DNA of 6,602 nucleotides from Ignavibacteriota bacterium (GTDB lineage Bacteria; Bacteroidota; Kapaibacteriia; Palsa-1295). The position numbers were made by a program, and so were the translations under genes. Positions 1 to 5,707 of this stretch are shown here, piece after piece (positions within the stretch are counted from its first letter, which is position 1; every line of letters begins with the position of its first letter). The notes beneath the pieces were generated by a model. It was not told where the DNA came from. It did no database searches and saw only the letters and a program-made list of their open reading frames with translations. The stretch is taken from contig PLXB01000302.1 of the NCBI GenBank assembly GCA_003151215.1, positions 1-6,602 of the forward strand, in the 5' to 3' direction.

Positions 1-70
1 CAAGCAGATCATTTCCTTGTTTTTTTAGTGCGCGATTCATTTATGAATAAATTCCGTTTCTTGTATCAAT

Positions 71-598
71 ATGAACACAAAGAATACCGAACAAATTACG
101 TTTGCTCCGATCTTTACGTTTCGCAATGAGCCGGAACGGGAACTGCTGCTGGAATGGCGTCAATTTCTCCGCGAAGAAAATAAGACGGTTGTTTTTACTA
201 ATGGTGTATTTGATATCCTCCACCACGGCCATGTTTCGTATCTCGCAGAAGCTCGTAATCTTGGCGATGTCCTCATCGTTGGTTTGAATTCCGATAGTTC
301 GGTTAAGCGTATTAAAGGGGAGAAACGACCTTTGCAAAGCGAAACTGATCGTGCAACCATTCTTGCCGCGCTGAAAGCTGCGGATGGAGTAGTCATTTTT
401 GACGAAGACACTCCTCTTGCAATTATCGAGTTTATTATTCCTGATATACTTGTTAAAGGTGCGGATTGGGATATAGAAAATGTTGCCGGTAAAGACGTCG
501 TCGAAAAAAATGGCGGTAAGGTACTGACACTTCACTTTGTAGAAGGCAGATCGACCACAGGAGTTGTGGAAAAAGTGATCGAAAGATATACTAAATGA
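71..598 (+). CDS. rfaE2: D-glycero-beta-D-manno-heptose 1-phosphate adenylyltransferase (RfaE2/HldE C-terminal type)
   Basis: This 175-residue cytosolic enzyme is expected to join ATP and heptose 1-phosphate into ADP-heptose, the precursor of lipopolysaccharide core or other heptose glycans. The nucleotidyltransferase fold starts near residue 38. It carries TNGVFDILHHGH (43-54) with the HxGH nucleotide-binding motif at 51-54, GLNSDSSVKRIKG (71-83), RP plus a following DR pair (86-94), VKGADW (128-133) and GRSTT (159-163), all in the order usual for the family. It is the stand-alone form: there is no kinase domain, so a separate RfaE1/HldA kinase should be encoded elsewhere. The first 37 residues precede the core and are slightly long. 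The ATG at 71 is the only reasonable start, but no clear Shine-Dalgarno precedes it. A weak promoter-like pair (TTGTTT at 17-22, TATGAA at 42-47, 19-base spacer) is only suggestive. The 3' end overlaps the convergent ferredoxin gene by 8 bases. Confidence 0.93.
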   Translation: MNTKNTEQITFAPIFTFRNEPERELLLEWRQFLREENKTVVFTNGVFDILHHGHVSYLAEARNLGDVLIVGLNSDSSVKRIKGEKRPLQSETDRATILAALKAADGVVIFDEDTPLAIIEFIIPDILVKGADWDIENVAGKDVVEKNGGKVLTLHFVEGRSTTGVVEKVIERYTK

Positions 599-899
599 GC
601 AGTCGTTTCACCGGTCTTCCGCCTTCAATATGTGAATCCATAATTTCCTCGACATCATTTGCGCTTACTCCGCCATACCAAATTCCTTCGGGATAAACGA
701 CTACCGTTGGCCCCTTTGCGCATTGATCAAGACAGCCTGATTTATTTGAGCGGATAACTCCTTTTAAGCCGCGTTTTTTTATCTCTTCTTTGAATTTTGC
801 CTGAATTTCTGCAGAGCCTTTAGCTGCACAACAGCCACGTAGATCATCGGCTGGCCGGATATTCTCACATACGAAGATATGATGTAAAAAGTGCGGCAT
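591..899 (-). CDS. Thioredoxin-like [2Fe-2S] ferredoxin
   Basis: This 102-residue cytosolic protein has the thioredoxin-fold [2Fe-2S] ferredoxin pattern (COG3411 type, like Aquifex aeolicus Fd1 and the Clostridium pasteurianum 2Fe-2S ferredoxin). Expected cluster ligands are Cys11, Cys24, Cys56 and Cys60. The 13-residue gap between the first two and the CX3C of the last pair match that family. Cys23, next to Cys24, is an extra cysteine. Other family marks are VVVYPEGIWYGGV (66-78) and the C-terminal GGRPVKRLLI (93-102). Its electron partner is not evident; the family otherwise occurs alone or as a domain of hydrogenase and NADH-dehydrogenase-like subunits. It is the last gene of the leftward block. 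Its ATG shares one base with the stop of the LolA-like gene (TAATG), which suggests translational coupling. Its own stop overlaps the end of rfaE2 on the other strand. The family call is firm, the cellular role unknown. Confidence 0.9.
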   Translation of the reverse strand: MPHFLHHIFVCENIRPADDLRGCCAAKGSAEIQAKFKEEIKKRGLKGVIRSNKSGCLDQCAKGPTVVVYPEGIWYGGVSANDVEEIMDSHIEGGRPVKRLLI

Positions 900-1540
900 T
901 ACTCCCTTAAGTCTATAGTCTTTGTTCCGGCAGGCGGCGTAAAGAAGAATAATGTACTGCCGAGTTTATTGAGCGGTTTGATCGTAATATTGCTGACAGA
1001 AATATTTCTTGCCGATGCACGCGCTGTGACCTTCGTTATTTTAATACCGGATTTTGGTAGTCTGGTAAAACTGAAAGTGATCTGAGAAATATTTCCAGCG
1101 CTTAACATGAGCTTCTCGATGCTTTTTGACGGAGTCAGTTGCAATTCGTAGATGTTTCTTTTGTGAGTGAGCACTCCTGAATAATTAGAAGAAAATTTCA
1201 ATATCTCATCGGCACTCGATAGAGAGCCAGCGTTTGATGAAGCTTGATCAATAACAACTTCTTTCTTCTTCTTGGAATAATGCCAGATAGTTACCCCATC
1301 GCTGATAATGAGATCGTCAGGACTTTCAAGCCGAAATTTCGGAGTACCATTGGCAAATGTAAGCGAATTCTTATTGCCATCGAGCACGAATGAGATGACA
1401 GTTCCGACTCCTTTACTATACATGCTCTCAAGCTCTTTTGCCATCTCGTCAGCAGTCTGTGCAGAAAGAGATATTGGTAAAAAGAGAAATGCAAGAAAGC
1501 AGAAGATACTACGACTGCTGTAAAAAGGTATAAAGTTCAT
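899..1540 (-). CDS. lolA: LolA-family periplasmic outer-membrane lipoprotein carrier
   Basis: This 213-residue protein is probably periplasmic and shuttles lipoproteins from the inner-membrane LolCDE machinery to the outer membrane. A signal peptide spans residues 1-27: a short N-terminus with one Arg, a hydrophobic stretch FCFLAFLFLPISL, then SLSA before Gln28, fitting signal peptidase I. The mature part shows the LolA pattern: FRLESPDDLIISDGVTIWHYS followed by a Lys-rich turn and EVVIDQA, and near the C-terminus FFFTPPAGTKTIDL, the usual strand before the end of the fold. The reading frame extends upstream to an ATG at 1636, but that would bury the signal peptide behind about 32 residues. 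The ATG at 1540 is therefore chosen; it follows a purine-rich stretch with GGAAAG and AAGAAAG. This start lies inside the end of the GNAT gene (32-base overlap). LolA sequences are divergent, so a LolA-like outer-membrane stress or carrier protein is the alternative. Confidence 0.82.
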   Translation of the reverse strand: MNFIPFYSSRSIFCFLAFLFLPISLSAQTADEMAKELESMYSKGVGTVISFVLDGNKNSLTFANGTPKFRLESPDDLIISDGVTIWHYSKKKKEVVIDQASSNAGSLSSADEILKFSSNYSGVLTHKRNIYELQLTPSKSIEKLMLSAGNISQITFSFTRLPKSGIKITKVTARASARNISVSNITIKPLNKLGSTLFFFTPPAGTKTIDLRE

Positions 1541-2141
1541 CTTTTCTTTCTTTCCATTCTTCGCTTGTGATGGAATAGATATTCGTGTCCTGCCATGCTC
1601 CTCCGAGGTGCAAAGCCCGGAGCGCCCTGCCTTCAAAACGCAAATTCAATTTTTCTGCCATTCGCAAACTCGGCATATTATCTGGCGCGATCCACAATGA
1701 AATTCGGTGCAGTCGCGCAAATTCGAATGCATAGTGTAACGCAGAGACAAGAGCTTCCGTCGCATATCCGCGATTCAAATATCGGTTACCGACCCAATAT
1801 CCGATGAATGCTGACTGTGCCACATTTCGTATGATGTTGGTAATCCCGATCTGCCCGATGATGGTGCCTGTTTCTTTCAGAATGATTGCAAAGCGATGGT
1901 CTAATCCATCTTCCCACCGTTCGATCGTCGTACGAAGCAAATCCCTCATAGTGCGAATTCCTTCTTGGTCGGTTGCCGGTGCAGCGCGAACCGGGCTATA
2001 CGGAGCAAGATGAACTTGGAGGCTTTGATGTTCCAATCGGTAGAATTCTTCGGCATCGCGGATCTCAAACTGCCTAAGTATAAGTCGAGGGGATTCGATC
2101 CGGTTCGGAAGCGGCGAGACAGGTTTAAATTCTTCCAACAT
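1509..2141 (-). CDS. GNAT-family N-acetyltransferase, RimJ/RimL-like
   Basis: This 210-residue cytosolic protein should transfer an acetyl group from acetyl-CoA to an amine. The substrate is not predictable from sequence; RimJ/RimL relatives acetylate N-termini of ribosomal proteins, others detoxify small molecules. Seen here are the RimJ-type opening ESPRLILRQFEIRDAEEF (16-33), the central strands FAIILKETGTIIGQIGI (84-100), and motif A, GYWVGNRYLNRGYATEAL (114-131), whose R-G-Y-A segment holds the acetyl-CoA pyrophosphate. Motif B follows with NMPSLRMAEKLNLRFEG. The ATG at 2141 is preferred; an in-frame TTG at 2162 would add seven residues. Either start lies within the SRPBCC gene (17 or 38 bases of overlap), and neither has a strong Shine-Dalgarno. 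The overlap points to co-transcription and coupled translation with the SRPBCC gene. The 3' end overlaps the LolA gene by 32 bases. Confidence 0.9.
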   Translation of the reverse strand: MLEEFKPVSPLPNRIESPRLILRQFEIRDAEEFYRLEHQSLQVHLAPYSPVRAAPATDQEGIRTMRDLLRTTIERWEDGLDHRFAIILKETGTIIGQIGITNIIRNVAQSAFIGYWVGNRYLNRGYATEALVSALHYAFEFARLHRISLWIAPDNMPSLRMAEKLNLRFEGRALRALHLGGAWQDTNIYSITSEEWKERKDELYTFLQQS

Positions 2142-2619
2142 TTGCCGTCGGGATTTCTGCAATATAAAACCGTTCTTCCAGAATTTCTTTCGTCATCTTC
2201 TGGCGATATTCGAACATCTGCTCCATCATTTTTCGGATCGAAATCTTATCGGCAATTTTCCCGATAAATCCGAATGGCACATCATATTCCAGATGATCTT
2301 TTAATTCCGTAAGCGACGCGCAAGGCTGACTAAAGGTTCTCGTATGCCTGAAATATTTCATCGGCCCTGAAAGTACGAGATCCGTCAACCGAAACGGACG
2401 ATCGAATTCTTCGATGCGAACCAGCCAATGACTTGGGAATATATTGTATTGTGTGACCTGCATTTCAATGATCTTGCCAAGCCGCTCTCCCGATTCTCGA
2501 ATGAGCTTCGACTTCATCCATGGAGGCGAGATCAAACCGAGATTTTCAGTATCGGTATGAAAATCGAATACTGCTTCGATCGGTGCAGCAATAGCAATGC
2601 TTCGTTCGATTATCGTCAT
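2125..2619 (-). CDS. SRPBCC-family ligand-binding protein (COG4276-like)
   Basis: This 164-residue protein has the features of the SRPBCC/START-like superfamily, a helix-grip fold with a deep hydrophobic pocket. The closest pattern I recognise is the small bacterial COG4276 group. Its opening is typical: alternating strand IIERSIAIAAPIEAVFDFH (3-21), then DTENLGLISPPW (23-34), matching the family's helix and N-L-x-x-I-x-P turn. Later parts (RIEEFDRPFRLTD, a long strand pair, and the C-terminal helix rich in Met, Lys and Glu) also fit. No signal peptide or membrane segment is seen, so it is cytosolic. The ligand is unknown. It starts 6 bases after the stop of bcp and overlaps the GNAT gene by 17 bases, so it sits in the middle of one operon. 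The ATG at 2619 is the first possible start consistent with the fold. Confidence 0.82.
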   Translation of the reverse strand: MTIIERSIAIAAPIEAVFDFHTDTENLGLISPPWMKSKLIRESGERLGKIIEMQVTQYNIFPSHWLVRIEEFDRPFRLTDLVLSGPMKYFRHTRTFSQPCASLTELKDHLEYDVPFGFIGKIADKISIRKMMEQMFEYRQKMTKEILEERFYIAEIPTANVGRI

Positions 2620-2625
2620 GAATCT

Positions 2626-3084
2626 TTATTCCGCTAACGCCTTTAATACTTCATCGACATGCCCTTTGACTTTCACTTTCGGGAAAACTGCGATGATCTT
2701 TCCTTTTTCATCGATCACAAAAGTTGAACGGACGATTCCCATGTATTTTCTGCCATACATTGATTTCTCCTGCCAGACTTCATAGGCATTAGCAATAGTT
2801 TTTTCTGTATCGGCAATAAGCGGAAAAGGAAGATCGTATTTCGTTTTGAATTTCTGATGCGATTTTTCCGAATTGGGGCTGACTCCGAGAAGGACCACAC
2901 CTTTACGTTTCAAACGAGAATAAGAATCCCGAAAATCGCAGGCTTCAGCTGTACAACCTGTTGTATCGTCCTTCGGATAAAAATACAGCACGACTTTCGA
3001 TCCTCTGAAATCTTTCAGAGAAATTTTCTTTCCGTTCTCATTAACTCCGGAAAAATCCGGGGCTTTATCGCCGGTTTGCAACAT
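2626..3084 (-). CDS. bcp: Thioredoxin-dependent peroxiredoxin, Bcp/PrxQ type
   Basis: This 152-residue cytosolic enzyme reduces hydrogen peroxide and organic hydroperoxides using thioredoxin. It opens with the family's LQTGDKAPDF (2-11). The active-site segment YPKDDTTGCTAEACDFRD holds the peroxidatic Cys44 and, five residues on, Cys49 as the resolving cysteine. This is the atypical 2-Cys PrxQ/Bcp arrangement. Later LLGVSPNSEKSHQKF and the segment FPLIADTEKTIANAYEVW match Bcp, as do the YMGIVRSTFVIDEKGKI strand and the length. The frame extends upstream to 3120, but the ATG at 3084 gives the canonical N-terminus. It follows the lipoprotein stop by 10 bases in a very AT-rich gap without a Shine-Dalgarno. 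It is followed after 6 bases by the SRPBCC gene. No oxidative-stress regulator site is visible. Confidence 0.96.
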   Translation of the reverse strand: MLQTGDKAPDFSGVNENGKKISLKDFRGSKVVLYFYPKDDTTGCTAEACDFRDSYSRLKRKGVVLLGVSPNSEKSHQKFKTKYDLPFPLIADTEKTIANAYEVWQEKSMYGRKYMGIVRSTFVIDEKGKIIAVFPKVKVKGHVDEVLKALAE

Positions 3085-3094
3085 AAAAAATTTA

Positions 3095-3589
3095 CTACTT
3101 AAAATTAACAGCCATCTCACCTTTCGTCACCATCGCCACAGCCCAGTGATGGCCTTTTTGCTTTACCATCCAGAAATAAGCGGAGAGTTCGTTCGGATCA
3201 GGCGATTTCACCCGCACCATCCCCGTCTCCTCGATTTCATCTCCCGAAATTAATCCGCCACCTTCAAGATCTTGTTTCAGATCGTGATCAACGTCGGCAC
3301 GCGCGCCTCCGCGAAATTTATTTGCGCGCATATCATAGATCGTACTCATCCAGCCGATGAAATCACTTCTGACAAATTCATTATCGAAATGTTTTTTGAA
3401 AAGTCTCGTTGCGATCATCGAATCACGCGCGGCAATATTATTCCGAACGACGGCATCGGCAAATCTTTGTGCTGCCTGAATCTGTTCAGAAGCACCACGA
3501 TCACAACTTGCATTACTTAAAGCAAAAGTTATTAGTGCTCCGAGACTAAAGAAACGAAACACCGATAACTTCTCTTTTTTCTTTGACAT
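3095..3589 (-). CDS. Small predicted lipoprotein of unknown function
   Basis: I do not recognise a family for this 164-residue protein. The N-terminus is basic (MSKKKEK), followed by a hydrophobic segment VFRFFSLGALITFAL and then SNASC with Cys29. This resembles a lipoprotein signal, although Asn at -3 is not the classic lipobox residue. If Cys29 is not lipidated, signal peptidase I cleavage nearby would give a periplasmic protein. The mature part begins with an Ala-rich helix (QIQAAQRFADAVVRNNIAARDSM), continues through FKKHFDNEFVRSDFIGWM and ends with strands (AYFWMVKQKGHHWAVAMVTK). An NTF2-like fold, as in several small lipoproteins, is possible but is only inference. The ATG at 3589 is chosen over the upstream frame because it begins the signal peptide and has a strong AGAGGAG nine bases upstream. 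The start lies 44 bases inside the 3' end of the DUF4905-like gene. Confidence 0.78.
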   Translation of the reverse strand: MSKKKEKLSVFRFFSLGALITFALSNASCDRGASEQIQAAQRFADAVVRNNIAARDSMIATRLFKKHFDNEFVRSDFIGWMSTIYDMRANKFRGGARADVDHDLKQDLEGGGLISGDEIEETGMVRVKSPDPNELSAYFWMVKQKGHHWAVAMVTKGEMAVNFK

Positions 3590-4421
3590 AGATGAGTACT
3601 CCTCTGTGAATGAAAAAATTTTCAGGTACGGGGTAAGGCGTTTCAGCATTCGGCTGGTCACTATAAATAATTTCACCTTTTTCTTTATCCAATACTTTTA
3701 AATGATTGCGAAGCATATTTCCGAGCATTGCCTCCGGATTATTTACTATTCTTTCATGATACGAAAAGATAATAAAGTTACCATATTCTGCGAAGTCTAT
3801 TGTTCCACGCAACTCATTAACATTCAGCACATCCGCTAAAACATTTCTTATGGGTGTAAAGAGTTCATCTTCTGACGTGATCGCGATCGAATAGATAGAA
3901 TGATGATCGGTATCAACGACCATCGACTGCATCGCAAGAATATTCTCTCTTTCCGAACCATACGCTTCAAGCACTTCACCCGTGATACTGTCTATCGCAA
4001 AGAACTCCTTTCTTCCCAGGGCTTCGCGCTGAGCGTAGATTTTTCCGCCATGTTCGAAAAGCATCGAAACATCAGGCTGTTCCCAGCGAAGCGAACCCGA
4101 ATGAATATCTAATGCGATAATGCCTTTCGGCTCCGGCATATCGGGCTTGCGGAATTTCTGAATATAGATACTCTCTGAAGTTGCACGTTCTGAATTGAAC
4201 CACCACGCTTCATCGAGAACCGTATAGCGCCAAAGAACTTTACCGCTCGGCACATCAAGCGCAAAAAGCGAAGCCGTTTTCTCTTCCGTATCACGCTCCT
4301 CACCTGCCAGAATTCCATCGGGAGAAATAAGCAACTTCCATATAATAACCGCCGGCTTCTTCGTTTCGAATTGCCACAATGGTTTCAACCGCTCGCCTTT
4401 GAATATGGATAGTATTCCCAT
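3546..4421 (-). CDS. DUF4905-like PQQ-type beta-propeller protein
   Basis: This 291-residue protein has no signal peptide or membrane helix, so it is probably cytosolic. It contains PQQ/WD-like blade signatures of the form x-x-A-L-D-x-x-S-G-x-x-x-W: LFALDVPSGKVLWR (52-65), IIALDIHSGSLRWEQ (101-115), FFAIDSITGEVLEAY (140-154) and LKVLDKEKGEIIYS (241-254). The opening LKPLWQF, the LAGEERDTEEKT segment, the DEAWWFN motif and KPDMPEPKGI fit what I recall of DUF4905, a Bacteroidota-type family of unknown function; that label is from memory. No catalytic residues can be assigned. Two starts are possible. The ATG at 4421 is preferred because the protein then begins with its conserved-looking part. 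An ATG at 4454 would add 11 basic residues and sits directly behind the terminator T-tract, but it has AGAAGG eight bases upstream. The gene overlaps the lipoprotein gene by 44 bases and heads the seven-gene block. Confidence 0.82.
   Translation of the reverse strand: MGILSIFKGERLKPLWQFETKKPAVIIWKLLISPDGILAGEERDTEEKTASLFALDVPSGKVLWRYTVLDEAWWFNSERATSESIYIQKFRKPDMPEPKGIIALDIHSGSLRWEQPDVSMLFEHGGKIYAQREALGRKEFFAIDSITGEVLEAYGSERENILAMQSMVVDTDHHSIYSIAITSEDELFTPIRNVLADVLNVNELRGTIDFAEYGNFIIFSYHERIVNNPEAMLGNMLRNHLKVLDKEKGEIIYSDQPNAETPYPVPENFFIHRGVLIYVKEKREVIGVSFL
3599..3605 (-). promoter_or_regulatory. Strong ribosome binding site for the lipoprotein gene
   Basis: On the minus strand this reads AGAGGAG, a near-perfect Shine-Dalgarno sequence, nine bases before the ATG at 3589. 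It lies inside the coding region of the preceding DUF4905-like gene. Most other genes in the window have weak or no such site. It decides the lipoprotein start and shows that the 44-base overlap is real rather than an artefact of start choice. Confidence 0.75.
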
Positions 4422-4454
4422 GAATTTTCTGCGACCAAAACATTTTTCCGGCAT

Positions 4455-4483
4455 AAAAAAGCCCTTCTTTTTCAGAAAGGCTT
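4455..4483 (-). terminator. Intrinsic terminator after folE
   Basis: Read on the minus strand, this is a hairpin AAGCC-T-TTCT, loop GAAAA, AGAA-G-GGCTT. The two arms (4479-4483 with 4459-4463, and 4474-4477 with 4465-4468) pair fully apart from one internal mismatch (4478/4464). A run of six T residues follows (4455-4460). It lies 25 bases beyond the folE stop and faces the right way to end the glycosyltransferase-queD-folE transcript. No T-run follows on the plus strand, so it acts in one direction. The stem is only moderately GC-rich, so readthrough into the next gene is plausible. Confidence 0.8.
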
Positions 4484-4508
4484 AGAATGCATTGAAACCG
4501 AATTTTTT

Positions 4509-5189
4509 TTATGAAAGTATTCCTCCAACAAGTGTCAGAAATTCCGATCGGGTTTGCGGCTGGCTGAAGGTACCAAGCATTGCGCTCGCTGTAGCAACGG
4601 AGTTTTGCTTTTCCACGCCGCGCATCATCATGCACATGTGCCGCGCTTCGGTAACGACGGCAACACCTTGCGGCTGCAGATATTTCATCAGCGTATCGGC
4701 GATCTGGCGGGTCATGCGTTCCTGCACTTGAAGGCGGCGAGAAAACACTTCGACAATGCGCGGAATTTTCGATAGTCCTACAATTTTTCCGTTCGGAATA
4801 TAGGCTACATGCGCCTTCCCGTAAAATGGGAGCATATGATGTTCGCATGTAGAGAAGAAATCAATATTCTTGACGACGACCATCTCATCGTATTTTTCCT
4901 CGAAGATCGCGCCATTGAGGACTTTTTCGATATTCATCTCATAGCCCGACATCAGATACCTGAGCGATTTGGCAACACGGTGTGGCGTTCGCTTCAAGCC
5001 GCAGCGATCAGGGTCTTCGCCCAATTCGATAAGTAATGAGCGCGTCAGCGCGCGCAGCATCGGATCAGATTCCGTGCCTTCTTTCGAATAGGGCAGTTCA
5101 TCAGCTCCGTGTTCGAACTGTTCCAATTCTTCATGGGAAAAATGATCGGTGGTTTCTAATTGTCCCGGTAATGTTGTGATTGGTGTCAT
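4509..5189 (-). CDS. folE: GTP cyclohydrolase I (FolE)
   Basis: This 226-residue cytosolic zinc enzyme converts GTP to 7,8-dihydroneopterin triphosphate plus formate, the entry step to folate, tetrahydropterin and deazapurine (queuosine) synthesis. The catalytic domain holds [10 protein letters not shown] (67-76), then [13 protein letters not shown] (112-124) with zinc ligands Cys115 and His118 and catalytic His117. The [20 protein letters not shown] segment (135-154) follows, then [10 protein letters not shown] (182-191) with His184 and the third zinc ligand Cys186. These correspond to E. coli Cys110, His112, His113, His179 and Cys181 with a constant offset of five. Length is close to the E. 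coli enzyme; the first 40 residues are an acidic, variable extension. It is the canonical zinc form (FolE1), not FolE2. It lies 30 bases after queD, whose product uses the FolE product, and is followed by an intrinsic terminator. No strong Shine-Dalgarno precedes the ATG at 5189. Confidence 0.97.
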   Translation of the reverse strand: MTPITTLPGQLETTDHFSHEELEQFEHGADELPYSKEGTESDPMLRALTRSLLIELGEDPDRCGLKRTPHRVAKSLRYLMSGYEMNIEKVLNGAIFEEKYDEMVVVKNIDFFSTCEHHMLPFYGKAHVAYIPNGKIVGLSKIPRIVEVFSRRLQVQERMTRQIADTLMKYLQPQGVAVVTEARHMCMMMRGVEKQNSVATASAMLGTFSQPQTRSEFLTLVGGILS

Positions 5190-5219
5190 ATATTCAGTCG
5201 TTAGTTATGAGCGCCTTGC

Positions 5220-5681
5220 TTAGAATGACATGGGTGCTTGTAAACTCTCCCCATACTTTACTATCTTTCCAACCGGCTCGCCTTTATATTCTACAAAATT
5301 ATTCTCACTTTCATATACTTTTATCGAATGTAGTTTACCGTCGGAGATCTTTGATTCTAAGATCTGCCAGAAGATGAGTGCAATATTTTCTGCTGTGGGG
5401 ATAATGTCGCGAAGCACGGGCACATCGAAATTCAAATGCTTATGATCGACTTTCTCTATGATGAATTCCTCCATGAGCGCTGAAAGTTTTTTCAGATCGA
5501 TCACATATCCCGTCAAAGGATCGGGAATTCCGGCAACCGTGACTTCGATAGTATAATTATGTCCATGCCCCATAGGGTTATTGCATTTATCGAAGGTAGC
5601 CTCGTTGCGCTCATCCGAAAAAGTCGGATTATATAGCCGGTGAGCAGCGGAGAAATGGGCCTTGCGTGTGACGTAAACCAT
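5220..5681 (-). CDS. queD: 6-carboxy/6-pyruvoyl-tetrahydropterin synthase (QueD/PTPS family)
   Basis: This 153-residue enzyme acts on dihydroneopterin triphosphate, the product of FolE encoded just downstream. Family residues are all present: zinc ligands His14 (in FSAAHRLYN), His39 and His41 (in GHGHNY); catalytic Cys33; the Asp78-His79 pair in VDHKHLNFD; PTAENIA (94-100); and Glu123 in VYESENN, which anchors the pterin ring. The cysteine and HGH are separated by five residues (CNNPMGHGH), as in animal 6-pyruvoyl-tetrahydropterin synthase, whereas the E. coli QueD motif has three. Bacteroidota proteins with this long motif are usually annotated as QueD, so the product may be 6-carboxy-tetrahydropterin for queuosine or 6-pyruvoyl-tetrahydropterin for a biopterin-like cofactor. 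No queC, queE or queF is in the window to decide. The ATG at 5681 begins directly at the first strand; no clear Shine-Dalgarno is seen. It follows the glycosyltransferase stop by 26 bases. Confidence 0.93.
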   Translation of the reverse strand: MVYVTRKAHFSAAHRLYNPTFSDERNEATFDKCNNPMGHGHNYTIEVTVAGIPDPLTGYVIDLKKLSALMEEFIIEKVDHKHLNFDVPVLRDIIPTAENIALIFWQILESKISDGKLHSIKVYESENNFVEYKGEPVGKIVKYGESLQAPMSF

Positions 5682-5707
5682 ATTTTAAGAGCTGAAAAAA
5701 ATGTTTT

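Noticed and set aside
1..70. End of an upstream gene or a firm promoter before rfaE2
   Set aside because: One frame has a stop at 26-28 that might end an upstream gene, and a weak promoter-like pair exists, but 70 bases are too few to support either call.
41..535. 164-codon open frame antisense to rfaE2
   Set aside because: It lies opposite a gene with complete family motifs, its translation has no recognisable domain, and it has no separate start signals.
1965..2267. 100-codon plus-strand frame opposite the GNAT and SRPBCC genes
   Set aside because: Both minus-strand genes have clear fold signatures in the same DNA; the translation of this frame resembles no family.
591..4421. A new defence, secretion or metabolic system in the seven-gene block
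   Set aside because: Five of the seven products belong to common families (Bcp, GNAT, SRPBCC, LolA, 2Fe-2S ferredoxin). No nuclease, toxin, ATPase or transporter set is present, and there are no signs of recent transfer.
4300..4848. 182-codon minus-strand frame spanning the folE end and the DUF4905-like start
   Set aside because: It is a shifted frame of two well-supported genes, runs through the terminator, and its translation is low-complexity Arg/Ser/Cys-rich with no motif.
5682..5707. preQ1-type riboswitch ahead of queD
   Set aside because: The gap is only 26 bases and lacks the conserved C-rich/purine elements of a preQ1 aptamer.
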